In this document: piece after piece, positions 58,931 to 64,000 of the stretch
Numbering within the stretch: the first letter of the stretch is position 1
Layout of the letters: each line of letters starts with the position of its first letter
Assembly (NCBI RefSeq): GCF_021018805.1
Contig: NC_086248.1
Coordinates: forward strand, 27,784,922 to 27,848,921
DNA from: Prinia subflava
Lineage: Eukaryota; Chordata; Aves; Passeriformes; Cisticolidae
Reading direction: 5' to 3'
Length of the DNA: 64,000 nt
Program-made: the position numbers and the translations under genes
The notes under the pieces: model-generated
The model's input: the letters and a program-made list of their open reading frames with translations, nothing else
Told to the model about the DNA's origin: nothing
The model's database searches: none

Positions 58931-59164
58931 AAACATAATCGAAAAAAACCAAAACAAAGCCTCAAAAGAGAAAAACATCTACAAACCAAGGCAGTAGAAG
59001 CTGCTAAAAAATAAAATAAAGTAAATTTTGAATCCAATTTATAAGCAGAAAATACTTTGTTCCCTTCTTGCTGAAAAGAGCACTGAACTGTTTTTAATGT
59101 GAGTCAGTCTTGCTTTCTGACTCACAGTCTTCTGAATCATTATCAAAGGTTCAGAACCATCAAT

Positions 59165-59201
<37 letters not shown>

Positions 59202-60589
59202 TACGAGCCTTTGAGATGTTTTGCTGGTCTAGATATGTTTGCTTACAGATTCAAAGTGGAACCAAATTATAACCAAATTATCCATGGCTGACTTGCAACA
59301 GATGAGGATCTGACATGTTCTAAAGAACTGTCTGAAGTCAGATGTTTCACCAGTTCTGCAAATAAAACAAAACATAAAACCTTATGGTTATATCTCTGGT
59401 AAATTGTGCAGTTCAAATTTATTTGTTTTGTATACCTTCATCTGCTTGACATTCATAGTCAATGGTCAATGATCCCTTTTTGAAGGTAATTCCAAACATT
59501 CCTGAAGACTGCGTCAATTAAACTTTTACAGATAGCAAACAACCACTTCTTATAAAGATTCTGTATGAATCCTTAGACTAATGTTATATCCACTATGAAG
59601 GAAGGAGAGCAAAAGAATACAGCTACTGGTCCACAGTATTCTCAGTGTCCTCAGATAATAAAAGAGTTCTCTGGACTTAAATAATTCCTTGTGACTAAGA
59701 CATCCTTCTGCTAAAGCATGCCTTGCTGCATATTCCATGAGAAAGTTACCTTCAGGACTCAGAAGTCTAGACAAAGACACCAATTAATTCAGATTTCCTA
59801 CCTCCTAAGCATGTCCATTAACTCTTTGATAACACAAGATCTTTACAACCTCCTGAATACATTCTTCAACTTAAAAATGAAATGCTATAAAAAAGATAGC
59901 AATTGTTTCTTCTCAGGAGGGCTTGTCCTGGTCTGTGTCTACTAAGAGCAGGTGCTACGCTGTGCCTTTCTCCCTGCTACCTAACTCAGCCTTTCTAAAG
60001 TTCTAGTCAAGGTCTAACAAAAACACACACAGAACATTCAGACCAGATGTTCTGGGTCTGTATCTATTCCAGAAGAGGAGCTGCAGACAATTTCTGGCAA
60101 AGATATAGACACCCATTTAGGGTGGCAGAGCAACTGCTGATGAGGAAGGTCTGTCACAGCAGCACTGTTGCTTTCTTCTGATCATGTCAAATTTAGGCAG
60201 TAACTTTTAAAGTGTCTTTCTCTTAGTTCCCTGGGTCATGCAAAGCTCATGGAATTGCATTGCATACATATGCAGTGTATTAATAGTAGTGGGATCATGA
60301 TCAACATGCAGCATATATGGCAGAAGCTTGGTATACTCTATAATAAAACCATTTTTCATTTACAGAATTGTAGAAAATTAGAGAGAGCAAACTAGACATA
60401 TGGGATTTGGGCTGGGTAGATATTTTTTTCTTTCTTTTATTTTTTTGTCTATTTTAATATTTGATATAATGTCCAAAGAAATTTTAGAAATTTAGTTCAT
60501 ATCTAAATAGGCATGGGGTCTCGTGGATGAAGACTGACTGAGGCAATGCAGAGAATAATCAGGAACAACATTTCAAGATGAAATGAAGT
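58931..60589. other. AT-rich spacer, no gene
   Basis: Contains the A34 run listed separately. A 77-codon minus-strand frame at 59550-59783 (including SPEGNFLMEYAARHALAEGC) looks protein-like but has no recognised family, and I attach little weight to it. Confidence 0.45.
59166..59199. repeat. Poly-A tract (A34)
   Basis: Thirty-four consecutive A residues followed by GGTACGAG. Long enough to suggest a retroposition tail or a slippage-grown tract, but the bases to the left show no gene, SINE or LINE body. Confidence 0.93.
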
Positions 60590-61151
60590 GTCATATACTG
60601 CCCCAGGGGTCAGAATCATCTCTTGTCCTATTAGACATCTTCATTAACAACCTGAAAGTGAGAGTAAAGAGCATATTAATGAAACTTGCAATTGAAAGGA
60701 CCCTGAGCATTCGTGAGAGAGAATACAAATGCCACTAGAAAGTACAGAAGTATTTGAACAAAAAAAGTTGAAAAACAGTTTAATTGGAAAAAAAATATTA
60801 TGTAGGAAGATAACACATGGATGTTAATGTTAAAATAGCAGTAATTGAAAACAGTCACTATGATTAAAAATGGTCAGAACGTTTTTACTGAGTTTATTTT
60901 TTTAGATGTGTCAAATTGCTTATGCTATGAATATCCATGGAAAAAGTGAGTTTCTACCTATCATTGAATACTAAATCATTCAGAAATATAAAAATATCCT
61001 ATTTTGATCTTCAATATGCTTAAAAAATTTATTATCCTTTTATGCAAAAATGTTAGTTAATTGTAGGTGACATCATTTAGAAGGATAAAATTGCAACATT
61101 TGGAAAATGTCAAAATGAAATATTCTAACTGTCTTTAATATAGGGGATTAT

Positions 61152-61247
<96 letters not shown>

Positions 61248-61248
61248 T

Positions 61249-61287
<39 letters not shown>

Positions 61288-61292
61288 ATCTT

Positions 61293-61372
<80 letters not shown>

Positions 61373-62125
61373 TTTTAACTATTTACCTCAGTTCTTTAAA
61401 AAAGAAGGACATTTAATTTTTGAAAAAAATTCTGGCAGTATTGACATTTCTCTTCCAGTTCTAAATGTAATATCTCAGGGGAAAAATAGTCCAAGGTCAA
61501 TGGAGATTTTGGTATCATATGCCAAAACATTAAGTAATCAATCATGAAAGTATTAGTCACTGTCTGTCAGGTCTGTTAAGACTGTGTCTGGAATACTTTA
61601 TATATTTCTCAACATCTTGGTACCTGATTGGGAAGGGAAAAGGATCAAGCTGATTGAAGATCAAAGAAGAGCAGGTAACATGATAGGATTGCTTGAGAAA
61701 TTCATTTAAGAAGAAAGATCACAAACACCTAAATATTCACTACTTGACTAACAACATGCACAGCTATGCAGCAAATTTAAAAAATGATGAATAGAAACAT
61801 TTATACAACGCCTAATCAACCTATGGGACATATTGCAATGAGATGTAATTGATGGTAGATGCCTGAAAAAAAAAAGAAAAGACAAAAAAAAATCTAATAT
61901 TTTTTGAACAATATTTACAGCACCAACTCCAGAAAGTATATTAAAAGCAAATTATAAGAGAAGCTACAGAACATCTTTACATCTTCTCAAAAAGAAAGTT
62001 TTCTGTAGGTGTAAAACCCACCAATTTTTGTAGATTATCTCATAAAGCCACACTCTAAAGTAGAGAATTTCTCTCTCTGGTCAAGTATGTTGGACTAGAT
62101 GAGTCCTTGATAGGAATTGTTTCTT
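60590..62125 (+). mobile_element. Ancient CR1-like LINE remnant
   Basis: Three plus-strand islands occur in CR1 order. At about 60600-60690 a frame reads QGSESSLVLLDIFINNL, like the reverse-transcriptase motif QGSVLGPLLFNIFINDL. At about 61575-61680 AAGACTGTGTCTGGAATAC and GAGCAGGTAACATGAT resemble the later C-terminal coding part. At 62085-62125 GTTGGACTAGATGAGTCCTT resembles a CR1 3' end. The spacing is plausible for one element, allowing for the CTTT microsatellite expanded inside it. Divergence is high, so this could also be two separate fragments. Confidence 0.45.
61151..61376. repeat. CTTT microsatellite, about 226 bp
   Basis: Roughly 55 CTTT units with few interruptions: an extra T near 61248 and two CTAT variants at 61286-61296. 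The plus strand is pure pyrimidine except for those two A residues, so a triplex (H-DNA) structure is possible. The assembled length may be unreliable. Confidence 0.97.
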
Positions 62126-63631
62126 TTTTTTTTTGTACAACCAAAGAGAGACACTACAAAAGAGTATTAGTAGACACTGCAATAATGAATGTAGTGATAG
62201 AATAAGATGTTTTCAGTAAATGCCTAATAGAAAAATACAGGTTGAATGTCAGTCAACAGGAATTCCTTCGGCTCAGTCTTACAATGTCTTAGTGAGTTAT
62301 GTGGTATAACTGTGTGGAAGGGTGCAAAAGAGTCTAAGCTTGTCTCTATTTACTTCATCAATTTCTTTTAGTTATACAGAACCACTTTATTCCTCATAAC
62401 GTTAATAACCAGAAGGCTTCTTTTGAAGGTAAGGCAGAATCCTGATCAGTCCCTTCCTCAAAACACAGCTAGCTTTCAAAGATGAAATTTTACTACTACT
62501 TCATGGCTACACTGGCCTAGAACTAACCTGGTAAACTGTAAAACCTCTCTTTCTGTCTCTTCTTTACTTACTGGTTACTGACAGCTAAATAAGTTTGGTT
62601 GATTCCTTTCTGGGGTTTTGGGTTATGTTACTTGGTTTTGGGTTTGGGGTTTCTGTGTTCTCGGTTGAGTTTGGAGGGTCTTTTTGGTTTTGTTTTGTTT
62701 CTTTTCTTGCCCTCTCCCTTGCCCCCCCCCCCCCCCCCCCCCCCCCAGTCACCATTATATTTTGGAAATTTCTATCCAAGTCCATTCTGTTATTTTAGTT
62801 CCTTTTGAGATTTGTTTCCTTGTACACAGGGAATGTAATATTTGCTCTATGTGTAGTCACACTATTCTTAACTAGTTAGAAAACAGTCCAAAAGAAAGAA
62901 ATGTTAGACATAAATTAAAATTAAGTTTAGGTTTACAGTTGTTTTGGGTTATTTTTTTCCCTGAAAACTGTTATTCTCTTTAACTTCCTCCTCATACTTT
63001 TGTCTGGCATTTTTTAAAAAGAAATGTTTCCAGAGATACAGTGTGCTATATATGCAGTGTGAAATGAATTCAAATCTGAGACATGCACCCTGCACAGATG
63101 CTTTTCATTTGCAAAATTAATTGGTCACATTGGAAACACATTGGATTCATGCTGAGACGCGTTGGTGGGATTTTGGCCTGAAGGAACTGGAAAATATTAG
63201 ATCTATTTATTGATGCTTGAGTGTTAATAAATACAAACACAAGGACTGTGTTTAGAATTGTTTGTTCACAAATGTTAAACAATTGTTTGCATTTTCCTGG
63301 TGCTAGTCACAGAGCATATGTAACACCTATGGAGAAAGGAACCTACTTTAATAAATAGTTCTAGCGAAAACAGAGTGAAGGCAAAATCTATTCAGTAGTA
63401 CAAGGGGCTTCTTGGAAGATGAGCTGTCATACATGCATTCTTGAAAACAATTATAAAGGAATATTTGCTGTCATTACAGCTGTTTTTGGCCTAGTTTTCT
63501 GGCGCTATAATGAATACTTCACCTACTTGATTACCTGACTGATAGTGTTCATATATCTGCAACCTAATTATTTCTCTCTTTCCACCTACAGATTACTCTG
63601 CTCAAAATTTCAAATTCCATTTTTAACTAAC
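62126..63631. other. Intergenic stretch before the terminal LTR
   Basis: No gene. Contains a G/T-rich patch (62610-62700) leading into a C25 run. The 62- to 70-codon frames here are products of the low-complexity sequence. Confidence 0.5.
62722..62746. repeat. Poly-C tract (C25)
   Basis: Twenty-five consecutive C residues preceded by a pyrimidine-rich segment and a G/T-rich segment. Such tracts are prone to sequencing error, so the length is approximate. Confidence 0.92.
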
Positions 63632-64000
63632 TGTCCTGGTTTCAGCTGGGATAGAGTTAGCTGTCTTCTAAGTAGCTGGTGCAGTGCTGTTTTGGATTTA
63701 GTATGAGAATAATTTTGATAAAGCACTGATGTTTAAATTCTAGAACAATGACTTTCTAGTGTGTCATGCTCTTCCAGTGAGCAGGTGCACAAGTAGTTGG
63801 GAGGAAACACAGCTGGAACAGTTGACACAAAGTGGCCAAAGGGATATTCCACACCACATAATATCATGATCAGTATATAAACAGTACAGAGGTAGATTAG
63901 AGGAGCCATTCGTTATTTGGGGATGAGATGCCCATCATTCATTGGATGGTGAGCAGTTGTATAGTGCATCATTTGCAGTACATTCATTTTACATTGATAG
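63632..64000 (+). mobile_element. LTR, 5' part, running off the window end
   Basis: It starts TGTCCTGGTTTCAGCTGGG and continues through GATAGAGTTAGCTGTCTTCT, TTTGGATTTAGTATGAGAAT, GGAGGAAACACAGCTGGAAC and AAAGGGATATTCCACACCA. A TATATAA box is at 63874-63880 and GTGCATCATTTGCAG near the end. This is the common songbird LTR also present at 36739-37310 on the other strand. The polyadenylation end and any internal genes lie outside the window, so solo LTR versus provirus cannot be decided. Confidence 0.88.

Noticed and set aside
58760..59037. Minus-strand 72- and 84-codon frames with a GTAAG donor-like site, looking like an exon
   Set aside because: The block order matches the 3954 LTR family in reverse, so the apparent exon is LTR sequence.
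61151..61376. CRISPR-like or satellite array
   Set aside because: It is a simple 4-base microsatellite without spacers.
62595..62875. Plus-strand frames with poly-proline runs
   Set aside because: Produced by the C25 tract.

Overview
This window looks like intergenic or deep-intronic DNA from a songbird (passerine) genome. It is AT-rich, has no open reading frame longer than about 150 codons and contains no coding sequence I can recognise with confidence. The organism call rests on the repeats. There are CR1 LINE 3' ends with their octamer tails. Two copies of a SINE with a tRNA-Ile-derived head and a CR1-type tail are present; I recognise these as the passerine TguSINE1 type. Several LTRs of avian endogenous retroviruses are also present, including one starting TGTCCTGGTTTCAGCTGG that recurs in songbird genomes.

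Layout. 1-3.9 kb is AT-rich non-repeat DNA with one weak candidate exon (2957-3067, minus). 3954-4978 is a near-complete solo LTR with an internal 40-bp tandem duplication. 6994-7548 is a minus-strand LTR whose relative lies at 52156-53075. 7.5-20 kb is featureless apart from homopolymer tracts, a palindrome and a small LINE-like remnant. 20171-21354 is a truncated CR1 (minus) interrupted by a SINE. 23.5-24.3 kb is an older copy of the 3954 LTR. 28132-28975 holds two divergent CR1 fragments. 32.6-33.56 kb is the most structured locus: a CR1 split by an insertion flanked by a 9-bp direct repeat and, further along, by a second SINE. It is followed by a probable LTR (33574-34140). 36739-37310 is a solo LTR (minus). 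42991-43436 and 55612-56052 are two solo LTRs of one family, each with a 4-bp target duplication. 54.6-58.9 kb is an LTR cluster that includes a 1.24-kb solo LTR with a 6-bp target duplication and a GC-rich repetitive middle. 60.6-62.1 kb is an eroded CR1 that a large CTTT microsatellite has grown inside. A further LTR enters at 63632 and runs off the end.

Gene content. No gene is demonstrated. Four minus-strand segments (51041-51104, 45726-45908, 24977-25070, 2957-3067) look like exons, with polypyrimidine-AG acceptors and GT donors. The first two are phase-compatible. If real, the window lies within a large minus-strand gene that I cannot name; chance is a serious alternative. I found no CRISPR array, functional tRNA or rRNA, operon or intact retroviral gene, and no convincing evidence of a new biological system.
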